Positions 16,900 to 25,620 are shown, counted from the stretch's first letter. The stretch is 47,604 bases of DNA from JAEDHM01 sp964368645 (GCA_964368645.1 CAYJBY010000022.1:1-47604); one strand, 5' to 3'. Notes: a model not told the origin generated them from the sequence alone. Made by a program: numbers and translations.

Positions 16900-18783
16900 C
16901 TACTCCTTGGGAATGGTGATTGTTATCTTTGTGCCGCGCCCCTCCTGACTGTCCACGAGTACGCTTGCGCCCGTCAGCAGTGCAAGCCTTTCGGTGGCGT
17001 TTTTCAAGCCCGTGGACGCAGGTTTTACCTTTTCCACGCAAAAGCCGATGCCGTTGTCCTCTACCTCTATAACGTAACCGTCGGCGGTTTCGTAGCTGTT
17101 AATCTCGATATATCCGTCTTCCTTATCCCCTATTTTAGAATACTTTATGGCGTTTTCTACGAAGGGCTGAAGGCTCAATATAGGCACGGAAAAATCCAGA
17201 AACTCCGTGTTGAGCAGGACGTTGATTTCACTTTCGTATCGCATATTTTCCAACTCTATATAGTTCAGGATATTGTTAAGTTCCTCCGAAAAAGGTACCA
17301 TTTCCTTATTGGAAGCCTCGATATTGGCGCGTAAATGCTTGCTGAATCGGGTTATTGCCAGATTGCCCTTTTCCAAGCTGTTAAGATAAATATCCTGTAT
17401 ACTCGCCAAGCTGTTAAAAACAAAATGCGGCTTGATTTGGGCGCGGAGAGCCTCCGCCTTAATACGCCTGTTCTCGCGTTCCGTTTCCATATTAATAAAG
17501 GCGCGGCGCGTGTTCTCTCTAATCATCAGCAGATACATAACGGTAATAATGGTAGCGTCGATAATGATTCCCACCGAGGACACCACGTCCAGTCCAAAGC
17601 TGACCACGTCCATAAAGTCGAAAACAGCGCACATAACCGAAAGCATATTGAAGTAAAAAAGGAAAAGGTACACTATATTGTACTTTTTGCCGCTGACTGC
17701 GCCTTTCGCCAAGGGATAAACCAAAAAGCAGGTGCCGATAGCTTCCAGAAAAATCGGGATAGTCCGATAATTTGAACCGCCCAACGCAAAGAACGCGGCG
17801 GTACAGCCTGCGTACAGCACGCAAAGCCCGATTATCGTTGCCTTGTTAAGCTTGAGCGCACCGCTTTTGACCAGATGAAGAATACCCGACGCAACCAAAA
17901 ACAGGTTAATAACATAGTTGGCGTCGATTACGATATTAAACAGATAGCATTGAGTCGATTCGCATATTCGCCAGTACAAATCCACGGAAAAGATAAACTG
18001 CAAAATGTAAACCAACAACAGGATAGAAAACGTCCAAAGCCGCTCCTCTCTCCGCTGTCCGATGTTGAGTATAAGGGAAAAGATAAACATTGCGCACAGT
18101 ACGCCCAATGCGAAAAGTCCGATATTTCGCGCCAGCCAGTATAAGGATTTCCGAACGGCGGAAGCCAACCAAGGAGCGCTGTGCAGTCCGCCCTCGGAAG
18201 ACGCGCCTATCTCGATGACGATGACTATCGGATCGGCGTTTTGAACCGTGTAATTGATTTCGCTTTCAGGTGCGCCGTTAGAGGTACTGAAACCCTCGCG
18301 CTTCATCTCGCCGTAAGAAGTGCAAAGCTGTCCGTTAAAATACGCGCGGTACGCGCCCACAAAGGTAGTTTCCAGCAAAAATCTGACCGTATCGCCTTGC
18401 TTTAGATTGACTACCGTTATGCGATAAGAGGCGTAACCGCTCCGATCAAGTTTGGTGCCGTTAAGCTCCATACCCGACCAACGGTGAGGCACCTCGACAA
18501 TCGCGTCCGCCTCTCCCGTATAATTATCCGTTATAATCCATTTGTTATAAAAGAACTCGAATTTTCCCGATAGGTTGGTGGCGACCTTTAGGTCGTCTAA
18601 TTCGTAGCCCCCAACATCCACCGTGCAGTCGATATTGCGCGGAGTATGATAAAGCTCGTTATAATTAGCGGATATTAATTCCACCACCAGCACGTTCACC
18701 GCGATAAAAAATATCACGCCCAGCGTTATAAGCAGAGCATAAAGATCTCTTTTTTTATCCGAAACTACCACAGGCTTATCCAT
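16900..18783 (-). CDS. 7TMR-DISM sensor histidine kinase (LytS/YehU type)
   Basis: Membrane receptor kinase. Helix at about 14-36, extracellular domain about 45-210 of the 7TMR-DISM galactose-binding-like kind (WxxxxxNYTGEAD, GYASYRITV, FVGAYRAYFNG), seven membrane helices from about 215 to 430, a short coiled coil, then a His_kinase domain with QIKPHFVFNS (His453) and HATPase motifs ENAIKYS and EDNGIGF. Such receptors sense sugars or other ligands outside the cell. The ATG at 18781-18783 lies six bases after a good -10 box (TATTAT) and has no ribosome site; no nearby alternative start exists, so the mRNA is predicted leaderless. A perfect inverted repeat abuts the -35 box. Operon with the response regulator downstream. 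Confidence 0.88.
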   Translation of the reverse strand: MDKPVVVSDKKRDLYALLITLGVIFFIAVNVLVVELISANYNELYHTPRNIDCTVDVGGYELDDLKVATNLSGKFEFFYNKWIITDNYTGEADAIVEVPHRWSGMELNGTKLDRSGYASYRITVVNLKQGDTVRFLLETTFVGAYRAYFNGQLCTSYGEMKREGFSTSNGAPESEINYTVQNADPIVIVIEIGASSEGGLHSAPWLASAVRKSLYWLARNIGLFALGVLCAMFIFSLILNIGQRREERLWTFSILLLVYILQFIFSVDLYWRICESTQCYLFNIVIDANYVINLFLVASGILHLVKSGALKLNKATIIGLCVLYAGCTAAFFALGGSNYRTIPIFLEAIGTCFLVYPLAKGAVSGKKYNIVYLFLFYFNMLSVMCAVFDFMDVVSFGLDVVSSVGIIIDATIITVMYLLMIRENTRRAFINMETERENRRIKAEALRAQIKPHFVFNSLASIQDIYLNSLEKGNLAITRFSKHLRANIEASNKEMVPFSEELNNILNYIELENMRYESEINVLLNTEFLDFSVPILSLQPFVENAIKYSKIGDKEDGYIEINSYETADGYVIEVEDNGIGFCVEKVKPASTGLKNATERLALLTGASVLVDSQEGRGTKITITIPKE

Positions 18784-18789
18784 AGTGGA

Positions 18790-18818
18790 ATAATATCACA
18801 GATAAGGAAGAATTGCAA
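18790..18818 (-). promoter_or_regulatory. Promoter of the kinase-regulator operon (leaderless)
   Basis: Minus strand TTGCAA (18813-18818), 17-base spacer, TATTAT (18790-18795), then six bases to the ATG. Confidence 0.6.
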
Positions 18819-18838
18819 GTTGTAACTGTGTTACAACT
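18818..18838. promoter_or_regulatory. Palindromic operator-like site at the kinase promoter
   Basis: AGTTGTAAC, TGT, GTTACAACT: perfect 9-base arms with a 3-base centre, touching the -35 box from upstream. This is the usual position of an activator site, possibly for the operon's own regulator. Confidence 0.5.
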
Positions 18839-18966
18839 AAAGAAAATCGTTCGCGCAAAGAACAAACGGCGGTATTACAACGCTCTTACCGATTACTCTT
18901 TTACTAAATCCTCGTATAAAATTAAAGAAATAAAAAAACAATAATGAAATTACAGTTTCAAAATAT

Positions 18967-19224
18967 CTATTTGTTAAGCTTTGCGGCGCGTCTTTCGGAT
19001 AAACGTCTGCGGTAACACTCCGGACAGTGCGTTCTGCCGATGGCTCTCGAAGCCAACTGCGTCTGCCAGCGGTATCCGCATTTCGCACATTTCCACCATA
19101 CCTCGACACGGCTTGTTTTCGCCAAGTCCTTGGGCGTCAGGTCGCCGTTACCGTCAGCGTCCCACTCTTCAAGAAGACAGAGTAAATCCTCTTCCTTGCA
19201 ATATTCTTCAAAATTATTTTTCAT
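18967..19224 (-). CDS. Zinc-ribbon protein (DUF4379 family)
   Basis: 85 residues. Start chosen at the ATG at 19222-19224 behind GGGGGA. The pattern LLEEWDADGNGDLTPKDL, then VWWKCAKCGYRWQ, then HCPECYRRR is the treble-clef zinc-ribbon typical of DUF4379, with two CxxC pairs. Members often occur in tandem in larger proteins; this is a single-unit copy. Function unknown. Divergent from the MerR regulator, so it could be under its control (inference). Confidence 0.85.
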   Translation of the reverse strand: MKNNFEEYCKEEDLLCLLEEWDADGNGDLTPKDLAKTSRVEVWWKCAKCGYRWQTQLASRAIGRTHCPECYRRRLSERRAAKLNK

Positions 19225-19240
19225 TATATTTCCCCCAAAC

Positions 19241-19269
19241 TTGAACAATAACAAAACTTATGTTATAAT
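19241..19269 (+). promoter_or_regulatory. Promoter of the MerR-family gene
   Basis: TTGAAC (19241-19246), 17-base spacer, TATAAT (19264-19269). It lies in the 115-base interval shared with the divergent zinc-ribbon gene. Confidence 0.6.
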
Positions 19270-19339
19270 TATTTTACACCGTACCCAAAGGTCCGAGTCA
19301 ATGGATTACGGCACAATTATAAATGATAAAGAGGAATTT

Positions 19340-20140
19340 ATGAGCAAGAAGAAACACTTTTTTCAAATCGGCGAGGTGGCGAAGCTTTTCGGCATAAGCC
19401 GAAAAATGCTACTCTATTACGAGAAGAATCAGCTTATTGCCCCAACTGACGTGAACGAGCTAAGCGGCTATCGCTATTACAGCCTCACCGACATTGCCAG
19501 AGTGGGTATTATATTGGATTTGCGTAAGACGGGTATGAGTATCCCCGACATCAAAGAATATTTTACGGGAAAGGTATCGCTTGGCGAGCAAATAATGCGT
19601 TTGGAGGAGCAGGAGCGGCGGATAAGAGCAACTATAGCGCAACTGAAAATCCGCGACGTTGCTAAGGGTAATATCTCCGAAATCAAGGAAATCCAAATTC
19701 CTGCGCAAACCTGTATTTGTAAAGAGCTTATTGCCCCCGACATCGAAGCCGCAGTTGCCGAATTTTCTTCCTTTTACGAGGATTGTATCAAAAAAGGCTT
19801 CTGCTTTAACGTCGGCAGTTACCACAGTTTTTGCGAGTTTCAAGCGGAATTCGCGTCCGATGACTTTTTTGAAACGCAGAATATCCGTATGAAAATTTGC
19901 ATAAGCGTGGACGGTGCAAAAGCCGACGTCAGGTCGGAATTTTTTCCTGAGACAAAGGCTCTTTACGTTACCTTTTGCGGAGAGTATAACCAAAGCATTA
20001 TAGCTTATACCGCCTTAAAAAAGTACATTAACCTGCATAATTTAGAGGTGACGGGATATCCCCGTGAGTATTATATAGACTGCAATTTTCACAATAAAGG
20101 TAACGATAACGTAATCGGTATAGTAATCCCCGTGCGGTAA
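19340..20140 (+). CDS. MerR-family transcription regulator with effector-binding domain
   Basis: 266 residues. Residues about 8-75 form a MerR winged helix (FQIGEVAKLFGISRKMLLYYEKNQLIAP, SGYRYYS), a dimerisation coiled coil runs to about 115, and the C-terminal 145 residues look like a GyrI/AraC-type effector-binding domain, as in BltR and BmrR multidrug sensors. Start chosen at 19340 (AGAGGA five bases upstream); another in-frame ATG at 19301 lacks a good ribosome site. No transporter sits next to it, so the target is unclear. The divergent zinc-ribbon gene and its own promoter are candidates. Confidence 0.86.
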   Translation: MSKKKHFFQIGEVAKLFGISRKMLLYYEKNQLIAPTDVNELSGYRYYSLTDIARVGIILDLRKTGMSIPDIKEYFTGKVSLGEQIMRLEEQERRIRATIAQLKIRDVAKGNISEIKEIQIPAQTCICKELIAPDIEAAVAEFSSFYEDCIKKGFCFNVGSYHSFCEFQAEFASDDFFETQNIRMKICISVDGAKADVRSEFFPETKALYVTFCGEYNQSIIAYTALKKYINLHNLEVTGYPREYYIDCNFHNKGNDNVIGIVIPVR

Positions 20141-20444
20141 TCCTCTGCCGCCTTGCTTTTACGCTCGATGCCGCTCCGACCGACTGCGGCAAAAAATGCA
20201 ACGCACCGCACGACAAAACGCTTATTTTCTGCGAGGTACAAAAATCGATCATACTGAAAAACTGCATTGACGCTCGTAGCGCGTTGGTGAACTACGCATT
20301 GGCTGTCTAGGCTTCGATTATCCAAGCAATTACTGTCCAGGTGTTGGCAGTTACAAAACTCTTGACACATAAAATCGTTAATAACTAAAAGAACTTTGCT
20401 ACTTTTGCATTGTCAATCGGTTCGGAATAAGGAGTTGTCATCTC

Positions 20445-20474
20445 AAAAGAAATGCGTTGTCGAAAGACAACGCA
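20445..20474 (-). terminator. Terminator of the TSCPD gene
   Basis: TGCGTTGTC (20453-20461), GAAA loop, GACAACGCA (20466-20474). On the minus strand the hairpin is followed by TTTCTTTT. The rest of 20141-20520 holds nothing recognisable. Confidence 0.6.
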
Positions 20475-20520
20475 AACACAATACATAAATCCTTAATTAT
20501 TCCCGATAAATCGGAAGAAA

Positions 20521-20781
20521 TCAGTTAAGCTCTTCTAAAGCCTTGGTAAGTGCCTTAGAAAACTGGTCGGGACAGGACACGCCGCCGTGGCAGTCCGTAC
20601 CCTTAAGTCTGTCGATTACCTCACGCGCAGGCATACCCTCGCAAAGTCTGGCGATACCCGACAGGTTGCCGCGGCAACCGCCTACGAAGGATACGTTACT
20701 CACTATACCCTCTTCGCTTAAATCAAAGCTCACAGTCTGGGAGCAAACGCCTCTTACTCTAAAATCAAAATGTTTTTTCAT
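20521..20781 (-). CDS. TSCPD-domain protein (TIGR03905 family)
   Basis: 86 residues. VRGVCSQTVSFDL, FVGGCRGNLSGIARLCEGM, LKGTDCHGGVSCPDQF: the pattern of conserved Cys residues and the C-terminal SCPDQ motif define the stand-alone TSCPD family, which is related to the zinc-binding tail of class II ribonucleotide reductases and is common in Clostridia. Function unknown; a redox or metal role is likely. Start has AGAGGG upstream. Confidence 0.85.
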   Translation of the reverse strand: MKKHFDFRVRGVCSQTVSFDLSEEGIVSNVSFVGGCRGNLSGIARLCEGMPAREVIDRLKGTDCHGGVSCPDQFSKALTKALEELN

Positions 20782-20801
20782 AATATATACACCCTCTTTA
20801 T

Positions 20802-20947
20802 TTGCGATTATATCGGATAATCCTACGTTTTATTGCGGCAATAACGGATTTTCCTGCTTTATTGCCGTATCATCTACGTTCTGGCCGCTATTCGTATGTG
20901 TTATGCCGCTTTTTTCTGCGTCTGCATATTGCGATTATATCGGATAA
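20802..20947. repeat. 19-base direct repeat carrying a -10-like box
   Basis: TTGCGATTATATCGGATAA occurs at 20802-20820 and again at 20929-20947, 127 bases apart. On the minus strand each copy contains TATAAT (proximal one at 20807-20812), correctly placed for the TSCPD gene. Between the copies is a near-palindrome TTATTGCGGCAATAA. Confidence 0.5.
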
Positions 20948-21013
20948 ACCTTAATATTTACCGCTGATAACGCAGTCGTTTTTCCGCTTACTCGGCTTAT
21001 TGTAAACGCACGG

Positions 21014-21208
21014 TTACAGGGCGCGTCTGCCTTTTACGAATTGGTTGACCATAGAGTCGTATTCGTACCCTATTGCCTCCAAGGGAACGCTTATCTCGTA
21101 TTCGGACAAGTCCAAGTCCTGAATTAAATCCTCTAAACTGTCGTATTTGTCACGTAGCCTAGTATTGATAACGCTTAAAAGCATAAGGGGATCAGAGGGT
21201 AATATCAT
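21014..21208 (-). CDS. DUF4250 family protein
   Basis: 64 residues matching the small DUF4250 family (SDPLMLLSVINTRLRDKYDSL and IGYEYDSMVNQF). Members are widespread in Firmicutes with no known function. The ATG overlaps the stop of the preceding 57-residue gene (ATGA), so it is the last gene of a translationally coupled three-gene operon. Confidence 0.85.
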   Translation of the reverse strand: MILPSDPLMLLSVINTRLRDKYDSLEDLIQDLDLSEYEISVPLEAIGYEYDSMVNQFVKGRRAL

Positions 21209-21378
21209 ATATTCTCCTTGTCAACGTCTTCCGCCTTTATCCCCAGCTTGGTGATTAAGCCGTTAAGACTGAAATCGTACTGTGCTTGCGATAAAGCACC
21301 TGTTGTCAAAAAAGTGTTAAGTAGCTTTTTTTGCGATACGTATAGTTCTAATTTCTTAGTATAATCCGTGTTTTCCAT
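21205..21378 (-). CDS. Small 57-residue protein, SHOCT-like
   Basis: Short gene wedged between two others. The ATG (21376-21378) overlaps the upstream stop as TAATG and its TGA overlaps the DUF4250 start as ATGA. The protein begins MENTDYTKKLELYVSQKK and has LLNTFLTTGALSQAQYDFS, the pattern of a short helical SHOCT-like hairpin in which a turn is followed by L-S-x-x-x-Y/F. The tight overlaps on both sides are the main support. Function unknown. Confidence 0.75.
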   Translation of the reverse strand: MENTDYTKKLELYVSQKKLLNTFLTTGALSQAQYDFSLNGLITKLGIKAEDVDKENI

Positions 21379-22376
21379 TATTTTCTCTTTTTTCTGCCTT
21401 CCTTGGGCGCAGGCTCGGCGGCGACCGCTTCGGCGGCGATTTCGCTAGTGGGCGAGTTTGTGTCGGCGGAACTATCGGAAGGATTACAGTCAACGGCGGT
21501 TTCAGCGGAATAAGGGTTATCTCTCGTGCCCTGCTCGCAAATCTCGGCAGTCTCCTGCTTCTCCTTAGATTTTTTGCCGAAAACCCTTGCCATTATACCT
21601 TTGCCGTTTCTTTTGCCCTCTGTGGGCGCAGGAAGAGCGGCTAACTCCTCTCCGATAGGCAATTCCGCAACGGGTTCCGTCTGCGTTTCCGAATATTCCG
21701 ATATTATGACGGGTTGAACCGATTTCTGCGTTTCGTTAGGAAGCTCCGCCGATTTCCCGTCTGTAATCTTAGGCTCGTTCTTCTGCTTTTTGCCGAATAT
21801 CGCCTTAGCTATTCCGCTTACACCGCTCTTGAACTCGCTCATACCTGTAATCGCGTCCTTAACGCCCTTAACCGCGCTAATCGGTCTTTCGTACTGAACC
21901 TTGAAGTTGTCAATGTCCGCTGTCGCCGCCGTTTTCAGCATATTAAAGCAGTAGGTCAGATAATCTATCGCCAAATCAAGAATCAGCTGTAAAACCAAGA
22001 ATACGGGAAGCACTATCGCCAAAATCAGGTTGACAGTGGTGTATTCCGCACCCACAGCCAAAAAGCCCGACACCGTCAGTCCGGTGCCGACCGCCGCTAA
22101 GATAAATCTCGTCCAACGATAGAATCTGTTGACGTATTCCACGGCTTTGCGATTAAGGAGCCTGCCGTCAAAGGACATATTGATTACGTAAAAAATCATA
22201 TACGCAACAGTTACCGCCAAAAGCACCAGATTAAGAGCCAAATAACCGCCGTGAGAAACCAGTCTGTACAGGACGTAGGCTATGTAGATAAGCATTGTAA
22301 GAAGCTTGCGTACCTTATCCGCAGTCTTAAGCTGACCGATTATTAAATCAACGGCTTTTGTGGTGTTATCAATCAT
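21378..22376 (-). CDS. Membrane protein with charged cytoplasmic tail, unknown family
   Basis: 332 residues. The first 150 or so contain four hydrophobic segments (about 22-42, 44-62, 88-108, 115-135). The rest is a soluble, disordered tail rich in Glu, Pro, Ala and Lys. Two short related motifs, IFGKKQKNE and VFGKKSKEK, stand about 75 residues apart and end in a basic RKKRK tail. I do not recognise the family. Well-formed promoter (TTGACA-N17-TATGCT) and AAAGGAG. First gene of the operon with the 57-residue and DUF4250 proteins. Confidence 0.75.
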   Translation of the reverse strand: MIDNTTKAVDLIIGQLKTADKVRKLLTMLIYIAYVLYRLVSHGGYLALNLVLLAVTVAYMIFYVINMSFDGRLLNRKAVEYVNRFYRWTRFILAAVGTGLTVSGFLAVGAEYTTVNLILAIVLPVFLVLQLILDLAIDYLTYCFNMLKTAATADIDNFKVQYERPISAVKGVKDAITGMSEFKSGVSGIAKAIFGKKQKNEPKITDGKSAELPNETQKSVQPVIISEYSETQTEPVAELPIGEELAALPAPTEGKRNGKGIMARVFGKKSKEKQETAEICEQGTRDNPYSAETAVDCNPSDSSADTNSPTSEIAAEAVAAEPAPKEGRKKRK

Positions 22377-22398
22377 AAGTTACTCCTTTTACCTAAAA

Positions 22399-22427
22399 AG
22401 CATAGCACACTGCGCGATAAATGTCAA
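22399..22427 (-). promoter_or_regulatory. Promoter of the membrane protein/DUF4250 operon
   Basis: Minus strand TTGACA (22422-22427), 17-base spacer, TATGCT (22399-22404). The leader of about 16-20 bases contains AAAGGAG. Confidence 0.7.
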
Positions 22428-22472
22428 TTACACGCAACAACACCAAATATCGGTAAAAGAATCCTATATCGC

Positions 22473-22502
22473 TTTACTTTTTTTGCCCTGGAAAGCTATA
22501 AT
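22473..22502 (+). promoter_or_regulatory. Promoter of the M20 peptidase/GPH operon (leaderless)
   Basis: TTTACT (22473-22478), 18-base spacer, TATAAT (22497-22502), then TGACCT and the ATG at 22509. Transcription should start at or next to the start codon. Confidence 0.65.
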
Positions 22503-22508
22503 TGACCT

Positions 22509-23825
22509 ATGAATAATACTGACGAAGATATAAACTGCGCTTATAAGCCCGACGCTATGATATTGGCGGAAAAGCTGTCCGACCTTGTTAAGTGCCGCAC
22601 CGTTTCCGAGGCGAAATACAAGGACAAAGCGGAATTTGAAAAACTGCACGCTACGTTGCAGCGTAACTACCCCGTACTTTTCGCACGTGCCGAGCGCATT
22701 AGCCTAAACGACGGTCTTTTGCTTATCGTAAAGGGAAAAACCTCGGATAAACCTATAGTTTTGATGTCACATCTCGACGTGGTTCACGCCGATGTGGAGG
22801 GGTGGAAGCACCCTCCTTTTTCGGGAGAAATCGCAGGCGGCTCCGTTTGGGGCAGAGGCTCTGTTGACACCAAGGGTTCTCTCAGCGCATTACTTGAGGC
22901 GGTCAACTCACTGCTTGCGGAGGGGTATCGGTTTCGCACCGACGTTATAATACTTTCAAGCTCCGACGAGGAGTTGCTTGGCGTTGACGCTATGCAAGCA
23001 ACCGAATTACTGCGTTCAAGAGGTTACGTGCCTGCTCTCGTTTCCGACGAGGGAGGCGGCATTATCAAGCCCGACCTTCCCCTTATCGGCGGCACCTATG
23101 CTATGATAGGTATGTGCGAGCGTTCGGGCGCGCGCGTTGCGCTGAGCGGCAGTGAGAAGGACATCAGACGCTTAGAGCGTAAAGCGGCGAAGGGAAAGCT
23201 GTTTCCTCACGCCCTTAACCCTGTTCTAAAGGAAATGCTTAACGCCTTATCGCAGGGAGTCAATCCCCTTGTGGCGGCTTTTCTAAGGTTTGCGCAAAGG
23301 CACGAGTTTACCGCCAAGTTAGTGGCGGCATTAGGCGGTTTCGACGGTCAGGCTTTCACCGGCTCGGCGGCTGTTTTCAAGTCTCCCGAGCCGTCGGAAA
23401 AGGCGTTGGGCGCGGTTAAAGTTGCTCGGCTTTCTACCGACGTTTTTAACTCTATTGAGGCTACTGCCGACAGCTTTTGCGCTCAGGCGGCGAAATATAA
23501 GGTTGACTGCAAGGTAATTTCGGTCAGACAAACGCCCCCGATGGAGCCGCTGAACAGCAAGGGCTACACCCTCGCGGCAGAAGTGGCAAAAGAGGTTTTC
23601 GGGTGTGCCGCAGTATCTCCCTTTACCATAGTAGGCTGTACGGACGCCCGACATTTCATCGGCTATGCGGACAGCGTGGTGCGATTTGCCCCTATCGTCC
23701 TCACTCCTGCGCAGTTTGCCTCCTTCCACAACAGAAACGAAAATCTTTCGGTATCCACCTTGGTGCCTGCCGTCAACTTTTACCGTCGGTTGCTTTGCCG
23801 ATTCTCGGAGGAATACAATGGCTAA
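22509..23825 (+). CDS. M20 family metallopeptidase (PM20D1/CPS1-like)
   Basis: Zinc-dependent exopeptidase or amidohydrolase of the M20 family. SHLDVVH carries the first metal-binding His and its Asp; GWKHPPFSGEI and WGRGSVDTKGSL supply the bridging Asp; SSDEELLG gives the catalytic Glu pair; SDEGGG and the late NRNENLSV region with its preceding His complete the site. 438 residues, slightly short for PM20D1-like enzymes (about 480-500). No signal peptide, so cytoplasmic. It lacks a ribosome site and appears leaderless. Its last codons (AAT GGC TAA) overlap the next start (ATGGCTAA), so it is coupled with a GPH carrier that may bring in the substrate's sugar or conjugate (inference). Confidence 0.88.
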   Translation: MNNTDEDINCAYKPDAMILAEKLSDLVKCRTVSEAKYKDKAEFEKLHATLQRNYPVLFARAERISLNDGLLLIVKGKTSDKPIVLMSHLDVVHADVEGWKHPPFSGEIAGGSVWGRGSVDTKGSLSALLEAVNSLLAEGYRFRTDVIILSSSDEELLGVDAMQATELLRSRGYVPALVSDEGGGIIKPDLPLIGGTYAMIGMCERSGARVALSGSEKDIRRLERKAAKGKLFPHALNPVLKEMLNALSQGVNPLVAAFLRFAQRHEFTAKLVAALGGFDGQAFTGSAAVFKSPEPSEKALGAVKVARLSTDVFNSIEATADSFCAQAAKYKVDCKVISVRQTPPMEPLNSKGYTLAAEVAKEVFGCAAVSPFTIVGCTDARHFIGYADSVVRFAPIVLTPAQFASFHNRNENLSVSTLVPAVNFYRRLLCRFSEEYNG

Positions 23826-25452
23826 TAAGCTCACCTCGTATTTGAAAAACAATAAAGCCGAAATCGGTCGGGTTTTGGGCTACAGCTCAGGCGACGCTAT
23901 GTGCGGCGCAATCGGCGTTTGCATAAGCCTTTATTACTATTCCTTTCTTATCGGCGTTATGGGTATGAAAACTTGGCTTGCCGCCCTCGTGCTTTTGATA
24001 GGAAAGGTTTGGGACGGTATCAGCGATCCCATTATGGGTTCCCTAATAGACAAAATTCATATGAAACGCGGCAACTGCCGTCCTTGGTTTTTAATCGGTA
24101 TTATCCCCCTTATGCTCTCCCACTTCCTTATGTGGTACGGCTTCGGAATAACCTCACAGGGGGGAATGTTCGCGTATTTCAGCTTTGCCTACATACTGTA
24201 CAGCACAGCTTACACCATAATCGCCGTGCCTTACGAGGCTCTTCTGCCCCGTATCGTGGAGGATTACGACAAGCGTATTAACTATACCAGTATGCGCGTG
24301 TTCTTCTCGGGTGTTTGGTGCGCCGTGGCAACTATGATTTACGGTTACCTCGTCACCTCGGAAACAGCTTCGCGAGCGGACGTTCCCGGATATATGTGGC
24401 TGGGACTTGTTCTCGGCATCTTCTTCGGCTTGCCCCTTATATGGACGTACTTCGGCACTAAGGAAACCGTTTCCGTCCGCACTCATGAAAAGGTCACGCT
24501 TAAGGCACTTTATAAGGATTACAGCAGTCTGCTGAAAATCAAAATCTACCGAAAATACTTTTTTATTCAGATGCTTTCCGTCTTCGTCGTCAACGCAATG
24601 AGCGCGGCGTACACCACCTTTATATACGTGGTTTTCGGCAATCGGCTTTTGTTTACGATACCCTTTATCTCGATGAAAGTTACTATTATTTTCCTTGCCA
24701 TCAGCATTGTAAAAAGCGGTTTTGAAATCGTTATGTTCCTGCCTAATATCCTGATGATGAAAAAGAAAAATAAACAGTTCCCCTACCTGATAGACCTGCC
24801 GATGATCGTAATCAGCAGCGTTATTATCCTCTTCACCAACTCCGCGACTCCCGTTTGGGTGTTCGTGGTCGCCTGTGCGCTTGCAGGTGCAGGCATCTCC
24901 AGTTTCGGACAGGTTCCCGTAACACTGCTCCCCGACCTTACCGACGTTGACGAGCTTTTGTATGGAAAACGCCGCGAGGGTACTGCCGCAAGTCTTACCA
25001 CTATGACGAGGAAAATAATGGCAGGTATCGCCGTTTTCGTCTTCGGAATTATTTTGACCGCCTTCGGCTTGGACAGCAAAAACGGACTTTCGCCCGACCT
25101 TGCCACGCCCTCGGTGCTGGCGGCTCTTAAGCTGATACTTTGCGGTATCCCCTTCATCTGCTCCGCAATTATAGTCGTAATCGCGATTTCCTATAATATG
25201 GACGCGAAATCTCACAAGAGAATTAAGGAATTAGTCGCCGAAAAACGCGCTAACGGCTCCGCGGTGCTTTCAGAAGCGGATAGCTCTATGCTGGAAAAAC
25301 TTTCGGGTATGAAAACCGAAAATATGTGGATAAGCAATCCCCTTACCGAGGAAGAAATACAATCCTATGCCGAACAGGCGCAGGAGCAGGCGGCTCTGGA
25401 CGAGGAGCTGGCACGGAAGAAAAAGACGGTTGCCGCAGACAAATCGGAATAA
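23818..25452 (+). CDS. GPH (MelB-like) family sugar:cation symporter
   Basis: Twelve-helix major-facilitator symporter of the glycoside-pentoside-hexuronide group. The N-terminal DGISDPIMGSLIDKI and the GNCRPWF that follows are the family signature (Asp pair and D-P in helix 2, then the RP of the loop). 544 residues from the ATG at 23818-23820, which lies inside the end of the M20 gene (8-base overlap). There is a C-terminal cytoplasmic tail of about 60 residues rich in Glu and Ala, but no PTS IIA-like domain. Paralogous to the carrier at 34539-36074. Substrate not inferable. Confidence 0.88.
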   Translation: MANKLTSYLKNNKAEIGRVLGYSSGDAMCGAIGVCISLYYYSFLIGVMGMKTWLAALVLLIGKVWDGISDPIMGSLIDKIHMKRGNCRPWFLIGIIPLMLSHFLMWYGFGITSQGGMFAYFSFAYILYSTAYTIIAVPYEALLPRIVEDYDKRINYTSMRVFFSGVWCAVATMIYGYLVTSETASRADVPGYMWLGLVLGIFFGLPLIWTYFGTKETVSVRTHEKVTLKALYKDYSSLLKIKIYRKYFFIQMLSVFVVNAMSAAYTTFIYVVFGNRLLFTIPFISMKVTIIFLAISIVKSGFEIVMFLPNILMMKKKNKQFPYLIDLPMIVISSVIILFTNSATPVWVFVVACALAGAGISSFGQVPVTLLPDLTDVDELLYGKRREGTAASLTTMTRKIMAGIAVFVFGIILTAFGLDSKNGLSPDLATPSVLAALKLILCGIPFICSAIIVVIAISYNMDAKSHKRIKELVAEKRANGSAVLSEADSSMLEKLSGMKTENMWISNPLTEEEIQSYAEQAQEQAALDEELARKKKTVAADKSE

Positions 25453-25467
25453 GCCCAACTAAATAAC

Positions 25468-25507
25468 AAAACCGCAGTCGGTCGCTACGATTTACTGCGG
25501 TTTTTTA
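25468..25507 (+). terminator. Terminator of the M20/GPH operon
   Basis: AAAACCGCAGT (25468-25478) pairs with ACTGCGGTTTT (25494-25504), followed by TTTATATTTTT. Confidence 0.85.
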
Positions 25508-25525
25508 TATTTTTATGATTACCCC

Positions 25526-25554
25526 TTGACAAGACTCGTTAACAGTGGTACTAT
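25526..25554 (+). promoter_or_regulatory. Promoter of the AbrB/ABC operon
   Basis: TTGACA (25526-25531), 17-base spacer, TACTAT (25549-25554). Predicted start about 25561. Confidence 0.75.
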
Positions 25555-25558
25555 TTGT

Positions 25559-25615
25559 ATGAAAATTCCTACTTTTCCAACTTGTGCGAACTGCAACGGG
25601 ATTTTTCGGAGGTAA
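25559..25615 (+). CDS. Possible 18-residue leader peptide
   Basis: A short frame from an ATG four bases after the -10 box reads MKIPTFPTCANCNGIFRR and ends in CGG AGG TAA, so its last codons contain the ribosome site of the next gene. The CxxC pair is notable. It may be a leaderless upstream frame that gates the regulator, or chance. Weak evidence. Confidence 0.25.
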   Translation: MKIPTFPTCANCNGIFRR

Positions 25616-25620
25616 GTAAA

